The translations under genes and the position numbers were made by a program. The notes beneath the pieces were generated by a model. The model was not told where the DNA came from. It ran no database searches and saw only the letters and a list, made by a program, of their open reading frames with translations. A stretch of DNA of 14,185 nt, from NCBI GenBank assembly GCA_003222455.1, contig QHWF01000132.1, forward strand, positions 1-14,185, read 5' to 3'. The DNA is from Acidobacteriota bacterium. Its GTDB lineage: Bacteria > Acidobacteriota > Vicinamibacteria > Vicinamibacterales > CAVVIG01. Position 1 is the stretch's first letter. Every line of letters begins with the position of its first letter. This document shows positions 13,856-14,185 of the stretch, piece by piece.

Positions 13856-13949
13856 CTTCGTTGCGGCCCGAAGGGCCGCCTGGTAACGAAGATTCGCCCG
13901 CTCCGCCGAGACTCAGTTTTACTCGGCGGTTTGAGGCGAAGCTTCGTTA
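13856..13949. repeat. Overlapping hairpins with shared CTTCGTT/AACGAAG arms
   Basis: Hairpin A: CTTCGTT-GCGGCCC (13856-13869), loop GAA, GGGCCGC (13873-13879), then after a 5-base bulge AACGAAG (13885-13891). Hairpin B: TAACGAAGATTCGCC (13884-13898) pairs at 14 of 15 positions with 13935-13949, enclosing CCGCCGAG (13903-13910) and CTCGGCGG (13922-13929). The outer stems of A and B both need 13885-13891, so they exclude each other. The minus-strand cytochrome stop codon (13947-13949) lies at the end of B, making B the likely 3' hairpin of that gene. Confidence 0.55.
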
Positions 13950-14185
13950 CTGTTTGCGCACGCCTGCCAGTTTCATCAGCTCGTCATCCGTCCACGGCCG
14001 GCTCCGACCGGCCGAGAGCGCACGCACAGCCTTCACGGTGTCGGCATCGACGGGGCTGGCCGCCTGCCCCCACTCGCGCCGCACGTAGGTCAACACGTTG
14101 GCGATCTGCTCGTCACTCAGCTTCCCGCCAATAGCCGGCATCAAGCCAAACGCGCCCTCTTTCCCGTTCAGCAGAATGCGAATCG
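13947..14185 (-). CDS. Cytochrome c-type protein, C-terminal part (cut by window edge)
   Basis: The frame is open to the window end and stops at TAA (13949-13947), giving 78 visible residues. They read RILLNGKEGAFGLMPAIGG, then KLSDEQIANVLTYVRREWG, the C-terminal half of a class I cytochrome c domain. Met15 in GLMPAIGG is the expected axial heme ligand, and the LSDEQIANVLTYVR helix is the conserved C-terminal helix. The CxxCH heme site would lie upstream, outside the window. A charged tail follows (DADTVKAVRALSAGRSRPWTDDELMKLAG), similar to the tails of cytochrome domains fused behind dehydrogenase or beta-propeller modules. Whether this is a stand-alone cytochrome or such a fusion cannot be seen. 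Role: electron transfer in the periplasm. Confidence 0.85.
   Translation of the reverse strand, partial: IRILLNGKEGAFGLMPAIGGKLSDEQIANVLTYVRREWGQAASPVDADTVKAVRALSAGRSRPWTDDELMKLAGVRKQ

Overview
The window is a GC-rich bacterial chromosome segment. It looks like Acidobacteriota, most likely a Vicinamibacteria-type soil lineage. This is inferred from the gene set: an Oar-like TonB-dependent receptor with an N-terminal carboxypeptidase-regulatory domain, a TPR + FG-GAP + ASPIC/UnbV (CRTAC1) protein, a sulfatase fused to TPRs, a D-aminoacylase-like exported amidohydrolase and a DinB protein. Many short palindromic intergenic elements fit as well. No rRNA, tRNA, CRISPR array, integrase or transposase gene was seen.

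Layout. (1) 1-2659: the 3' part of a sulfatase-TPR gene (+) runs into a convergent, antisense-overlapping alpha/beta hydrolase (-) whose C-terminus appears to have been extended through a short palindromic element. (2) 2739-3523: a FitAB/VapBC-type toxin-antitoxin pair (-) with CATGTG-type inverted repeats at its promoter, then a longer copy of the same palindromic element. (3) 3478-3807: the N-terminal stub of an exported amidohydrolase (-), cut off inside that element just after its HxH metal motif. (4) 3966-5851: an exported protein of unknown function (+) convergent with a DinB-like protein (-), separated by inverted tandem heptamer arrays. (5) 6000-7430: a D-aminoacylase-like lipoprotein (+), then a 148-bp inverted-repeat element bounded by CTAG. 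(6) 7575-11304: a structured leader, a GC hairpin with a T7 run and a very strong Shine-Dalgarno precede the large TonB-dependent receptor (+). (7) 11327-14185: a nonamer inverted repeat separates the receptor from the convergent TPR-CRTAC1 protein (-). Behind that lies a cluster of hairpins and the C-terminal end of a cytochrome c-type gene (-).

Most products appear to be exported (signal peptides, a lipobox, an outer-membrane barrel, an extracytoplasmic sulfatase). This suggests an organism that degrades and imports complex organic matter. The genes sit in alternating orientations, so there is little operon structure; only the toxin-antitoxin pair is clearly co-transcribed.

The most unusual content is not the proteins but the repeats. 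At least six different short inverted-repeat or tandem-microrepeat elements sit at gene ends. One of them (long copy 3446-3523, short copy 1626-1653) seems to have altered the 3' ends of two different genes in the same relative orientation. The receptor leader (7591-7736) has an attenuator-like architecture that deserves comparative RNA analysis. Family assignments are from recognised motifs; no database search was run.
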